This document shows, piece after piece, positions 8,416-18,031 of a DNA stretch of 48,186 bases (positions within the stretch are counted from its first letter, which is position 1; every line of letters begins with the position of its first letter). Location of the stretch: NCBI GenBank assembly GCA_964612075.1, contig CAZTFC010000015.1:1-48186 (forward strand), in the 5' to 3' direction. This stretch comes from UBA2219 sp964612075 (GTDB lineage Bacteria; Desulfobacterota; Deferrimicrobia; Deferrimicrobiales; Deferrimicrobiaceae). Made by a program: the position numbers and the translations under genes. Below the pieces are notes generated by a model. The model ran no database searches. It was not told the DNA's origin and saw only the letters and a program-made list of their open reading frames with translations.

Positions 8416-9351
8416 TCAGAAGAGGGCTTCCGCGAAGCTCCGCGCGTCGAACGGGCGCAGGTCGTCGATCCTCTCCCCCACCCCGATGAAGCGGATGGGG
8501 GCGCCGACTTCCCGCGTGACGGAGAGGACGACCCCGCCCTTCGCCGTGCCGTCGAGCTTCGTGAGGGCCAGGCCCGTGACGCCGGTGAACTCCTGGAACG
8601 TCGTCGCCTGGGCGATTGCGTTCCTCCCGCTCGTGGCGTCGAGGACCAGCAGGACTTCGTGCGGAGCGCCGGGGATCTCCTTGCCGATGACGCGCACGAC
8701 CTTGCGGACCTCTTCCATCAGGTGGGATTTCGTGTGGAGGCGGCCCGCGGTGTCGATGAGCACGGCGTGCGTCCCGCGCGACTTCGCCGCGCGCACGGCG
8801 TCGAAGGCGACCGCCGAGGAGTCGGCGCCTTCCTTGTGGCGGACGATGTCCGCCCCCGCCCGGTCCGCCCACACCGCGAGCTGGTCGATCGCCGCCGCGC
8901 GGAAGGTGTCCGCCGCCGCGATGAGGACGGAGTGCCCCTCGCCCCGCAGCCAGCCCGCCACCTTCCCGATGGTGGTCGTCTTCCCCACGCCGTTGACGCC
9001 GACGACGAGGACGACGAAGGGGTACGGCGGGGCGACGACGAGCGGGACCATCCGGGGGGCGAGCGTCTCCTCCACCATCTTCCGGAGCCGGTTCTTCAGC
9101 GCATCGACGTCGGGGAGCTCGCCGCGGCGCCACGCCGCGCGCAGCGCCTCGACGTACTCGACGGAAAGCGTCGCCCCCGCGTCGGCCAGGATGAGGGCCT
9201 CCTCGAGCTCGGAGAGGACGGTCTCGTCCACGGGTCCGACCCCGCGGGCGATCGCTTCCACGTTCATGAACAGGAGCTCCCGGGTCTTCGTCAGCCCCGC
9301 CTTGAGGCGGGAGAAGAATCCTCCACGGGGCTTGTCGCCGGGCTCGGTCAT
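8416..9351 (-). CDS. ftsY: Signal recognition particle receptor FtsY
   Basis: 311 aa SRP GTPase that docks ribosome-nascent chain-Ffh complexes at the membrane. It has a short N-terminal segment (no long acidic A domain as in E. coli), an N domain to about 90, then the G domain with GVNGVGKTTT (G1), DTFRAAA (G2), DTAGRLH (G3) and TKLDGTAKGG (G4). It ends with the GVGERIDDLRPFD signature. The start ATG (9349-9351) shares its A with the TGA stop of smc (TGATG), so it is probably translationally coupled. The larger open frame continuing upstream is only smc in another frame. Confidence 0.96.
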   Translation of the reverse strand: MTEPGDKPRGGFFSRLKAGLTKTRELLFMNVEAIARGVGPVDETVLSELEEALILADAGATLSVEYVEALRAAWRRGELPDVDALKNRLRKMVEETLAPRMVPLVVAPPYPFVVLVVGVNGVGKTTTIGKVAGWLRGEGHSVLIAAADTFRAAAIDQLAVWADRAGADIVRHKEGADSSAVAFDAVRAAKSRGTHAVLIDTAGRLHTKSHLMEEVRKVVRVIGKEIPGAPHEVLLVLDATSGRNAIAQATTFQEFTGVTGLALTKLDGTAKGGVVLSVTREVGAPIRFIGVGERIDDLRPFDARSFAEALF

Positions 9352-12300
9352 CAGTCGGAAAGCTTCACGGAAACGGTCTTCGAGATCCCGGGCTTCTCCA
9401 TCGTGATCCCGTATAGGACGTCCGCGAGCTCCATCGTCCGTTTGTTGTGCGTGATGATGAGGAACTGGTACCGCGACGACATCTCCCGGACCATGCCGTT
9501 GAACCGGTCGACGTTCGCGTCGTCCAGCGGGGCGTCCACCTCGTCGAGCAGGCAGAACGGGGACGGCTTGACGAGGAAGATGGAGAAGATGAGGCTGATC
9601 GCCGTGAGGGCGCTTTCCCCGCCGGAGAGGCTGTGGAGCGGGAGCGCCTTCTTCCCGGGAAGCTGCACGAAGATCTCGACCCCGGACTCGAGGAGGTTGT
9701 CCTCCTCCAGCAGGCGCAGCTGCGCGCGCCCGCCCTGGAACAGCCGGGGGAAGAGTTCCGAGAACTTCGCGTTGATCTCGTCGAACGCGGAGGAGAACCG
9801 TTCCCGCGTCGTCCGGTTGATCCGCTGGATCGCCTTGGTCAGATCCTCGAGCGAGCTCTCGAGGTCCTCCTTCTGGGACGTCAGGAAGGCGTGGCGCTCC
9901 GAGAGCTCCCCGTGCTCCTCGAGGGAGGCCAGGTTCACTTCGCCCATGGAGGACATCTTCTCCCGCAGCGCTTCCGCCCTCTCCTCGAGCGCGTGGACCT
10001 CCCCCTCCTCCCCGGCCGGGTCCGACGACTCGAAGGGCGGGAGGTCCCGGAGGCGGACCTCGTAGCGCTGGTGGAGCAGCAGGTCCACCGCGGCGATGTC
10101 CATCTCGGCCTTCTGCAGCCGCAGGCGCTCCCCGGCCTGGCGCTCCGCCGCGGCGGACTCCCGCGAGCGCGCGCCCCGGAGCTCCTCCTCGATCCCGGAC
10201 AGGCTGGAAGCGGCGACGGCCAGGTCGGCCACGCGGCCGTCGATCCGGTCCTGCAGGCCGGAGAGGCCGGCCGCCGCCTGCTCGATCGCGTCGCGGCCCG
10301 CGCGCATCGCCGAGTCGAGCGACACCAGCGACTCCTCGTGCCCGGCCTTCCTGCGGGCGCGCTCCTCGAGCAGCCGCCTCTTCCCCGCCGCCTGCTCCGC
10401 GACGGAGGCCAGCAGCGCCGCGGCCGCGCGGTCCTGCTCCTCGAGGGCGCTGTAGGCGATCTCTGCCGCGTGGGCGCGCTCCCTGCACTCCTCCAGAAGC
10501 CGCCTCTTTTCCTCGACCGCCGCGAGCAGGGCGCGCGCGCGCTCCTCCTCCTCCCCCCGGGCCCGTCCGGTCTGCCGCGCGGCGTCGAGCGAGGCGGCCA
10601 GCTCCTCGGCCATCCGCCCCAGCTCCCCGCGCAGGTACGCCTCCTCCTGCGTCCGCTCGTCGAGCTGGGCGCGCGCCTGCGACAGCGTCTCCTCGATGAC
10701 CGCGATCGCCTTCGCGGCCGAGACGTGGGCGGAAGCCGCCGCCTCCCGCGCCAGGAACGATTCCGCGCGCCGCTCCTCGAGGGCCGCGCGTTCGCGCCGC
10801 ACCGCCTCTTCCTCCTCCAGGCGGCGTCGCCGCTGCGCCCTCATCTCCTCGATCTCCCGTGAAAGCTCGCGGATCTCCCTTCTGCGGGCGAGGATCCCGG
10901 CATCGGCTGCGGCATCCTCCCCCTCTGCCGCCTCCCGCGCGCCTCCCCGCCCGCCTCCGATGAGGATGCCGTCCGCCGTCACCATGTCGCCGTCGAGCGT
11001 CACGTAGGAGTTCCACACCCCGTTGCGGTTCCACAGGCGCAGCGCCGTGTCGAGGTTCCGGACGAGCAGCGTCCCGCCGAGGAGCCCCCGCACCAGCTCG
11101 CCGCATTCCGGCGGCGCCTGGACGACGCTCGTCAGCGGCCCGACGACGCCCTCCTCCCCGACGTAGGCGAGCCGCTCTTCCCGGATCCGCAGCCCCACCG
11201 GAACGAAGGCGCTCCTGCCCTCGCCGGACTCCTTCAGGTAATGGATGGCGGACAGGCCGTCGGCCTGGTCGCGCACGACGACGGACTGCATCCGCTCGCC
11301 GAGGACCGCCTCCACCGCCTTCTCGTACTCCGCGTCGGTCTCGATGAGGTCCCCCATGACCCCGAAGATCCCGCCCGCTGCGGCCTCACGGGCCCCGCCG
11401 TTGCGGAAGTGCCGCAGGACCGCGCGGACGCCCGAAGAGGTCCAGTCCCTCTGCTCGTGCACCCTCGACAGCGTCGAGAGGCGCGACTCCGCCGACTGCA
11501 GCTCCCCCTCCGCGAACCGCGACGCCTCGACCGCCGAGTCGAGCCGCCCGGCCGTTTCGGCCAGCAGGGCCCCCGTCCCGCTCCAGGAGCCTTCCGCCGC
11601 GGCGAGCGCCTCGCGCGCCTCCCGTTCCGCGGCGGAGGCCGACTCCCTCTCGGCGGAGGCCTTCCCGACCGCGGCGGAGGCCTCCGCGATGCGCTCCTGC
11701 AGGCGGGACAGCCCCCGCTCCGCCTCCTCGATCCTGCGCGAAAGCGCCTCCGCGCCCGACTGCGCGCCGGAGTGCTGGGTGACGCGGACCATCAGGTCGG
11801 ACGAGGCCCGGTCGGCCAGCTCCTGCGCGGCCCGGTATTCCTCGCGCGCCGCCGCGAGCCCCGCGCGGGCCTCTTCCCATTCCCCCTTCGTGCGGGCGAG
11901 CTCCTCCCGTCTCCGCTGCGCGTCCCCGTCGGCGCGCTCCAGCCGCCCGTCGAGCTCGCCGATCTCTTCCCGCAGAGCCTCCATCTCCCGGCCGGCCTCG
12001 TCGATCGCCCGCCGGAAATGCTCCGCCTGGGCGAGCATCCCGTTCCATTCCGCCTCCCGGCGGGCCGCCTCCTCCTTGCGGCGGGCGTGCTCCTCGCGCA
12101 GGTCGGCCAGGAGCCGCTCCCGCTCCGCCTGCCGCAGGCGCGCCTCTTCCCTGCCCGCTTCGAGGGCCGAAACGGAGGCGCGGCACGCCGACAGCTCGTC
12201 CTCGAGCCCTGCGAGCTCCTTCCTCGCCCCTTCCCGCTCCTCCGACATCGCGCGGTGCCTTCCGGCCGCCACGCGGAGATCGAGCTCCTTGAGCTCGGCG

Positions 12301-12965
12301 CGCAGGACCTTGTACCGCTCGGCCTTCCGGACCTGCCGCTCGAGCGTTCCGATCTGCCGCCGCACCTCGTCGAGGATGTCCTTCACGCGGGCGAGGTTCT
12401 GGCGCGTGCTCTCCATCTTCCGCTCCGCCTCCTTGCGACGGACGCGGAACTTGGCGACCCCGGCGGCCTCCTCGATGATGAGACGCTTCTCGTCGGGGCG
12501 GGCGTTGACGATCTCGCCCACCTTCCCCTGCCGGATGATGGCGTACCCGCGCGCGCCGGCCCCGGTGTCGAGGAACAGCTCGGCGATGTCCTTCAGCCGG
12601 CACGGCAGCTTGTTGATGAAGAATTCGCTCTCCCCGTCCCGGAAGGTCCTCCGGGTCACGGAGATCTCGTGGAACGACTCGTATCCGGGGGGGGCGATCC
12701 CGTCGTCGTTCACGAAGGTGAGCGTCACCTCCGCCATGCCCAGGGGCCCGGCGGCGTCGGAGCCGGCGAAGATCACGTCTTCCAGCGCCTTGCTCCGGAG
12801 GTGCGAGGGGGCGTGCTCCCCGAGGACCCATCGGATGGCGTCGACGATGTTCGACTTCCCGCACCCGTTCGGGCCGACGATCGCGGAGATTCCCCCGGAG
12901 AAATCAAACGTTGTCTTGTCGTAGAAGGACTTGAACCCGATAAGTTCCAGCTTTTTCAGCTTCAT
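9351..12965 (-). CDS. smc: Chromosome segregation protein SMC
   Basis: 1204 aa, standard for bacterial SMC, the ATPase of the Smc-ScpAB condensin. Walker A GPNGCGKSN is at 31-39. Two long coiled-coil arms flank a hinge (about 510-660, with AVLGERMQSVVV). The C-terminal head has the LSGGE signature and Walker B FCLLDEVDAPLDD. The start is the ATG at 12963-12965 (MKLKKLELIGFKSF). The frame is open 16 codons further upstream, but MKLKKLE is the family start. The ribosome site is a modest GGGGA. Co-transcribed with ftsY. Confidence 0.97.
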   Translation of the reverse strand: MKLKKLELIGFKSFYDKTTFDFSGGISAIVGPNGCGKSNIVDAIRWVLGEHAPSHLRSKALEDVIFAGSDAAGPLGMAEVTLTFVNDDGIAPPGYESFHEISVTRRTFRDGESEFFINKLPCRLKDIAELFLDTGAGARGYAIIRQGKVGEIVNARPDEKRLIIEEAAGVAKFRVRRKEAERKMESTRQNLARVKDILDEVRRQIGTLERQVRKAERYKVLRAELKELDLRVAAGRHRAMSEEREGARKELAGLEDELSACRASVSALEAGREEARLRQAERERLLADLREEHARRKEEAARREAEWNGMLAQAEHFRRAIDEAGREMEALREEIGELDGRLERADGDAQRRREELARTKGEWEEARAGLAAAREEYRAAQELADRASSDLMVRVTQHSGAQSGAEALSRRIEEAERGLSRLQERIAEASAAVGKASAERESASAAEREAREALAAAEGSWSGTGALLAETAGRLDSAVEASRFAEGELQSAESRLSTLSRVHEQRDWTSSGVRAVLRHFRNGGAREAAAGGIFGVMGDLIETDAEYEKAVEAVLGERMQSVVVRDQADGLSAIHYLKESGEGRSAFVPVGLRIREERLAYVGEEGVVGPLTSVVQAPPECGELVRGLLGGTLLVRNLDTALRLWNRNGVWNSYVTLDGDMVTADGILIGGGRGGAREAAEGEDAAADAGILARRREIRELSREIEEMRAQRRRRLEEEEAVRRERAALEERRAESFLAREAAASAHVSAAKAIAVIEETLSQARAQLDERTQEEAYLRGELGRMAEELAASLDAARQTGRARGEEEERARALLAAVEEKRRLLEECRERAHAAEIAYSALEEQDRAAAALLASVAEQAAGKRRLLEERARRKAGHEESLVSLDSAMRAGRDAIEQAAAGLSGLQDRIDGRVADLAVAASSLSGIEEELRGARSRESAAAERQAGERLRLQKAEMDIAAVDLLLHQRYEVRLRDLPPFESSDPAGEEGEVHALEERAEALREKMSSMGEVNLASLEEHGELSERHAFLTSQKEDLESSLEDLTKAIQRINRTTRERFSSAFDEINAKFSELFPRLFQGGRAQLRLLEEDNLLESGVEIFVQLPGKKALPLHSLSGGESALTAISLIFSIFLVKPSPFCLLDEVDAPLDDANVDRFNGMVREMSSRYQFLIITHNKRTMELADVLYGITMEKPGISKTVSVKLSD

Positions 12966-13040
12966 CTGTCCCCGTAGTCCCAGGTGGAATGGCGAAGCCT
13001 GAAACCTCAACATCCTGTGGACATGCGTGACGTCTAACGC

Positions 13041-13069
13041 AATATATGGTGTTTTCGGCGGAAAGTAAA
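13041..13069 (-). promoter_or_regulatory. Candidate sigma70 promoter of smc-ftsY
   Basis: Minus strand: TTTACT (13064-13069), a 17-nt spacer and TATATT (13041-13046), between the ppdK terminator and the smc start. Confidence 0.5.
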
Positions 13070-13074
13070 GTGGG

Positions 13075-13101
13075 AAAGGCGGCCCCGCCGCCGGGGCCGC
13101 C
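13075..13101 (-). terminator. Rho-independent terminator after ppdK
   Basis: Minus strand: a perfect 10-bp stem GGCGGCCCCG (13092-13101) / CGGGGCCGCC (13078-13087) with a 4-nt loop, followed by TTTCCCACTTTAC. It lies 25 bp past the ppdK stop. The T-run is short, but the stem is very strong. Confidence 0.8.
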
Positions 13102-13125
13102 GTCGAGAATCGTTACCCGGTATCC

Positions 13126-15888
13126 CTACTTTTTCCCTGCCCTCGACTCCAGGCGCTTCCTGAGCGCCGCCTGGGCGGCGGCCAGCCGGGCGACGGGCAC
13201 GCTGTAGGGGGAGCAGGAGACGTAATCGAGCCCCGCCTCGTCGAAGAATTCCACCGACTTCGGGTCCCCGGCGTGCTCGCCGCAGACGCCGACCTTCAGG
13301 GAAGGACGGGTGGACCGGCCCTTCCCCACGGCCATCCGGACGAGCTGCCCCACGCCCGCGCGGTCGATCGTCGAGAACACGTCGGCGTCGAGCAGGTTCT
13401 CGGGCCTCTTCATGCAGGTCGCGCCGCATGCGCCGCAGACGAGGTCCTTGTCCAGCTTCTCGCCGCACTGCAGGCACAGCTCCGACCGGCCCATGTATTT
13501 CCGGATGAACTTCCCCGAATCGTCCCGCGAGAAGCCGAACGTCGTCTGCGTGAGGTCGTTGGTCCCGAAGGAGAAGAAATCCGCCTCCCGCGCGATCTCG
13601 TCCGCGGTGACGGCGGCGCGCGGAAGCTCGATCATCGCGCCGACGGAATACGGGATCCTCCGTTTGTACCTCTTCATCGTCTCCTCCGCCACCTGGATGA
13701 CGATGTCCTTCTGCGCCCGCATCTCGCTGACCATGCTGACCAGCGGGATCATGATCTCGGGCTGAACGCGAACCCCTTCGCGCGCCACTTCGCACGCGGC
13801 CTCGAAGATGGCGCGCGCCTGCATCCGCGTGATCTCTGGATGGCAGATGCCCAGCCGGCAGCCGCGCATCCCGAGCATCGGGTTGACCTCCTGCAGCTCC
13901 TCGACCCGCTCCAGCAGGCGCCTCTTCTCCTCGACGAGGGTGCGGTCCGCCCGGAGGAACTCGAGCTTGTTGATCTCGATCAGCAGGTCCTCGCGCCGGG
14001 GGAGAAACTCGTTCAGCGGCGGGTCGAGCAGGCGGATCGTCACCGGGTACCCCTTCATCTCCCGGTAGAGCCCCTTGAAATCCTCCCGCTGCATGGGGAG
14101 CAGCCGCTCGAGCGCCGCGTCCCGATGCCCCTTCGTGACGGCGAGGATCATCTCCTGCATGATGGAGATGCGTTCCTCGGAGAAAAACATGTGCTGGGTG
14201 CGGCACAGCCCGATCCCTTCCGCGCCGAAATCGCGCGCGACGCGCGCGTCCCGCGGGGTGTCCGCGTTGGCGCGGACCCGCAGGCGCCGGACGGAGTCCG
14301 CCCACGACAGGAAGACCCCGAAGGAGGGGGTCGTCCGGGGGACCGTCAGCGGGACCTTTCCGAGGATCACCTCGCCGGTGGCGCCGTTCAGGGTGATCTG
14401 GTCCCCCTCGCGCAGCACGCGGCCGCCCGCCATGAACCGGTTCGTCGCCTCGTCCACGTCGATCGATTCGCACCCGGTGACGCAGGTCTTCCCCATCTGG
14501 CGCGCGACCACGGCGGCGTGCGAGGTCATCCCGCCCTTCGCCGTCAGGATCCCGCGCGCGACGTCCATGCCGTGGATGTCGTCGGGGCTCGTCTCCTTGC
14601 GGACCAGGATGACGTCCTTCCCGGCCGCGGCGCGCTCCACCGCCTTGTCCGCCTGGAACACGACCGCGCCGGTGGCCGCGCCGGGGGAGGCGGGAAGCCC
14701 CCGGGCGATCACTTCCGTCCGCGCCTCGGGGTCGACCACGGGGTGGAGAAGCTGCTCGATCTGGCGCGGCTCGAGGTGCAGCAGCGCCTCCTCTTTCGTC
14801 ACGATCTTCTCCTTGACCATGTCCACGGCGACCCGGACCGCGGCGGCCGCGGTCCGCTTCCCCGGGCGCGTCTGGAGCATGTACAGCCTGCCCTTCTCGA
14901 CCGTGAACTCGAAGTCCTGTACGTCCTTGTAACGCTTCTCGAGCTTCGCGGTGACGCGGGCGAGCTGGTCGTGGACCTTCGGGAACTCCTTCTTCAGGTC
15001 GCGCAGGCTGCGGGGAGTGCGCACCCCGGCGACGACGTCGGGGCCCTGCGCGTTCACGAGGTACTCCCCGAAGAACTCCTTCGCCCCCGTGGAGGGGTTC
15101 CGGGTGAACCACACCCCCGTGGCCGAATCGTTCCCCGCGTTGCCGAAGACCATCGCCTGCACGGTGACCCCGGTGCCGATGTCGTCGGGGATCCCCTGCG
15201 CCTTCCGGTAATACTTCGCCCGCTCGTTGTCCCACGACCGGAACACCGCGTCGCGCGCCATCGAGAGCTGGAGCTGCGGAAGCTGCGGGAACTCCTTCCG
15301 GGTCCGCGCCTTCACCAGGGCCTTGAACTTCCGGCACAGGTCCGCAAGGTCCCCCGCGTCGAGGGCGGCGTCGGACGGGGCGGACCGCTCCAGCCTCTTC
15401 TCGTCGAGGAGCTGGTCGAAGAGCTCTCCGGGAACGCCCAGGACGATCTTCCCGAACATCGAGAGGAACCGGCGGTAGCAGTCGTACGCGAACCGGGGAT
15501 CCCCCGATTTCGCGGCGAGCCCCTCGGCGATCCTGTCGTTCATCCCGAGGTCGAGCACGGTGTCCATCATCCCGGGCATGGAGAACTGCGCCCCGGAGCG
15601 CACGGAGAGCAGCAGCGGGTTCTTCGGGTCGCCGAACCGCCTGCCCGCCGTCCGCTCGAGCTTCGCGAGGTTCGCCGCGATCTCCCGGTTCACGTCGGCG
15701 GGGAGCTTCCCCCCGCCCGCGAGGAAGAGGCGGGAAACCTCGGCGGCGATGGTGAAACCCGGGGGGACCGGCAGCCCGAGGCCCGTCATGTCGGCCAGCG
15801 CGGCGCCCTTCCCGCCCAGGACGTCCTTCATCCCGATTCCGCCCTCGGCCCTGCCCCCTCCGAAGAAATAGACCCGTTTCGTCGCCAT
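13126..15888 (-). CDS. ppdK: Pyruvate, phosphate dikinase
   Basis: 920 aa, the usual length for PPDK, which interconverts pyruvate + ATP + Pi and PEP + AMP + PPi. An N-terminal ATP-grasp domain begins GGKGAALADMTGLGLPVPPG. The swivelling phosphohistidine domain carries GGMTSHAAVVARQMGK (catalytic His). The C-terminal TIM barrel carries the PEP/pyruvate site with the catalytic Cys in VGVCGEHAGD. The start ATG (15886-15888) has GGGAGAGGGG upstream. It follows glyS by 24 bp and is closed by a strong terminator. In this metabolic context it probably supplies PEP for gluconeogenesis. Confidence 0.97.
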   Translation of the reverse strand: MATKRVYFFGGGRAEGGIGMKDVLGGKGAALADMTGLGLPVPPGFTIAAEVSRLFLAGGGKLPADVNREIAANLAKLERTAGRRFGDPKNPLLLSVRSGAQFSMPGMMDTVLDLGMNDRIAEGLAAKSGDPRFAYDCYRRFLSMFGKIVLGVPGELFDQLLDEKRLERSAPSDAALDAGDLADLCRKFKALVKARTRKEFPQLPQLQLSMARDAVFRSWDNERAKYYRKAQGIPDDIGTGVTVQAMVFGNAGNDSATGVWFTRNPSTGAKEFFGEYLVNAQGPDVVAGVRTPRSLRDLKKEFPKVHDQLARVTAKLEKRYKDVQDFEFTVEKGRLYMLQTRPGKRTAAAAVRVAVDMVKEKIVTKEEALLHLEPRQIEQLLHPVVDPEARTEVIARGLPASPGAATGAVVFQADKAVERAAAGKDVILVRKETSPDDIHGMDVARGILTAKGGMTSHAAVVARQMGKTCVTGCESIDVDEATNRFMAGGRVLREGDQITLNGATGEVILGKVPLTVPRTTPSFGVFLSWADSVRRLRVRANADTPRDARVARDFGAEGIGLCRTQHMFFSEERISIMQEMILAVTKGHRDAALERLLPMQREDFKGLYREMKGYPVTIRLLDPPLNEFLPRREDLLIEINKLEFLRADRTLVEEKRRLLERVEELQEVNPMLGMRGCRLGICHPEITRMQARAIFEAACEVAREGVRVQPEIMIPLVSMVSEMRAQKDIVIQVAEETMKRYKRRIPYSVGAMIELPRAAVTADEIAREADFFSFGTNDLTQTTFGFSRDDSGKFIRKYMGRSELCLQCGEKLDKDLVCGACGATCMKRPENLLDADVFSTIDRAGVGQLVRMAVGKGRSTRPSLKVGVCGEHAGDPKSVEFFDEAGLDYVSCSPYSVPVARLAAAQAALRKRLESRAGKK

Positions 15889-15912
15889 GCCCCTCTCCCG
15901 CCGTGCCTCTTT

Positions 15913-18000
15913 TTAAGGTTTCTGGACGCCCGGGGACGCCACCCTGGAGAAATCCGCCACCGACGAGAACGCGGCGGACAGGCCTTTCAGGAGCGCGAGC
16001 CGGTTGTTCCTTACGGCCTGGTCCTCCGCCATCACGAGCACCTTGTCGAAGAACGCGGCGACCAGCGGCTGCAGCGCGGCCATCTCGCGGAACGCCTCGT
16101 CGTAGCGGCCGTCGCGAGCGGCGGCCGCGACGCGCCCCGAGACGCCGTGGGCCGCGGCGTGGAGCGCGCGCTCCTCCTGCCCCTCGAACAGCCGCTCCGA
16201 TACGTCGAGGGATCCGGAATACGTCTTCGTGATGTTGATCGCCCTCTTGAACACCTCGGCGAGCGGTTCGAAGGCCGCGTCGGAGCGGAACGCGACCAGC
16301 GCGTCGAGCTTCGACCGCAGGTCGATCACGTCGGAGAGCCCCGCGGCGATCACCGCCTCGACGAGGTCGGCCGGGACCCCCTTCGAGACCTGCAGGTTCA
16401 GGTATCGGCCGGCGATGAACTCCATGACCTTCCGCTTCACCTCGACCGCCGGGTTTTTCAGCTTCCCGGAGAGGGTCGCCAGCGACCGGTCGACCAGCTC
16501 CTCGAGCCGGATCCGCAGCCCCCGGGCCTCGAGGATGGACAGGATGCCCAGGGTGTGGCGGCGCAGGCCGTACGGATCGGCCGTCCCGGTGGGCACGAGC
16601 CCCACGCCGAAGCAGCCGCACACCATGTCGATCTTGTCCGCGATCGCCACCGCCGCGCCGACGTCCGTGGACGGAAGGTCGTCCGACTGCCCTTTCGGCA
16701 GGTAATGCTCGAAGACCGAAGCCGCGATCTCATCCGTCTCCCCGGTCTTCGAGGCGTAGTGCCGTCCCATCACCCCCTGCAGCTCCGGGAACTCCTTGAC
16801 GACGCCGGTCGTGAGGTCGGCCTTGCTCAAAAAAGCCGCCCTGCGGCAGTCGCGCTCCTTTGCGGGGAACGCGAAGGAGGCCACGAACGAGGCGATCTCC
16901 GCCATCCGCTCGATCTTCTCCCAGTAGGTCCCCATGTCGGCCTGGAACACCACCTTCTTCAGCGCCTCGGTCCGGTCGAACAGGGGAACCTTGAGGTCGT
17001 CCCAGTAATAGAACTCCGCGTCCGCCAGGCGCGACCGGAGGACCCGCTCGTTCCCCGCCACGACCACCTTCGCGTCCGGGACGATCATGTTCGAGACGAA
17101 GGCGAACGCGGGGCGCAGGGATCCCCGGTCGTCCTCGAAGACGAAATACTTCTGGTTGTTCCGCATGGAGGTGACGAGGATCTCCCGCGGCAGCGCGAGG
17201 AACTTCTCCTCGAACCGCCCCTGCAGCACGACGGGGAGCTCGACGAGGTTCGCCACCGTCTCCACGAGCGGCTCGTCCTCGACCCACTTCATCCCCGTTT
17301 CCTCCGAGATCCCGCGCAGCCCAGAGCGGATCCGCTCCTTGCGGGCCTCGAGGTCGACGAGCACGCGCGCTTCGGCCAGCTTCCCCTCGTAGGCATCCGG
17401 AGAGGAGAGGTCGACGGGACCGGGCGAAAGGAACCGGTGGCCGTACGTCGTGCGCCCCGCGTCGACGTTCCCGTAGCGGAGCGGGACCACCTCCTCCCCG
17501 TGGAGCGAGACGATCCAGTGGACGGGCCTCGCGAAGCGGACGTCGAGGTCGGCCCACCGCATCGACTTCTTGAAGGGGATCGACGGGATGAAATCGGAGA
17601 CGATCCCGGGCAGGACGTCCCGGGCCTCGCGGGCGGCCTCCTCCCGGACGAACCCGAGGTACTCGCCGCGGTCCGTCGGGAAGACCGACAGGGCCGAAAC
17701 GGCGATCCCCTGCGACTTCGCGAAGCCGAGGGCGGCCTTCGTCGGCTTGCCCGCCGCGTCGAGCGCGACGGCCTTCGGGGGCCCGAGTACGGTTTCGCTG
17801 CGCGCCTCCTGCCGCTCCGACAGGCCGCGGACGATGAAGGCCAGCCGGCGCGGCGTGCCCTGGATGTCGATCTTGCGGAAGGAAAGGCGGGCCTTGCGCA
17901 GGGAATCCTCCAGCAGCTTGCTCCCGTGCCAGAGCGCGGGACCGATGAACCCCGCCGGGATTTCCTCGCAGCCGATCTCGAGCAGGTAGTCGCGTTCCAT
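15913..18000 (-). CDS. glyS: Glycine-tRNA ligase beta subunit
   Basis: 695 aa, standard length. It begins MERDYLLEIGCEEIPAGF, the family signature, and continues with the HD-like and DALR-type anticodon-binding C-terminus. With GlyQ it forms the alpha2beta2 bacterial glycyl-tRNA synthetase; the beta subunit handles tRNA recognition. It lies 31 bp downstream of glyQ. Confidence 0.97.
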   Translation of the reverse strand: MERDYLLEIGCEEIPAGFIGPALWHGSKLLEDSLRKARLSFRKIDIQGTPRRLAFIVRGLSERQEARSETVLGPPKAVALDAAGKPTKAALGFAKSQGIAVSALSVFPTDRGEYLGFVREEAAREARDVLPGIVSDFIPSIPFKKSMRWADLDVRFARPVHWIVSLHGEEVVPLRYGNVDAGRTTYGHRFLSPGPVDLSSPDAYEGKLAEARVLVDLEARKERIRSGLRGISEETGMKWVEDEPLVETVANLVELPVVLQGRFEEKFLALPREILVTSMRNNQKYFVFEDDRGSLRPAFAFVSNMIVPDAKVVVAGNERVLRSRLADAEFYYWDDLKVPLFDRTEALKKVVFQADMGTYWEKIERMAEIASFVASFAFPAKERDCRRAAFLSKADLTTGVVKEFPELQGVMGRHYASKTGETDEIAASVFEHYLPKGQSDDLPSTDVGAAVAIADKIDMVCGCFGVGLVPTGTADPYGLRRHTLGILSILEARGLRIRLEELVDRSLATLSGKLKNPAVEVKRKVMEFIAGRYLNLQVSKGVPADLVEAVIAAGLSDVIDLRSKLDALVAFRSDAAFEPLAEVFKRAINITKTYSGSLDVSERLFEGQEERALHAAAHGVSGRVAAAARDGRYDEAFREMAALQPLVAAFFDKVLVMAEDQAVRNNRLALLKGLSAAFSSVADFSRVASPGVQKP

Positions 18001-18031
18001 CTTGTGTATGTGCCCTCTTCGCGGGTGGTTT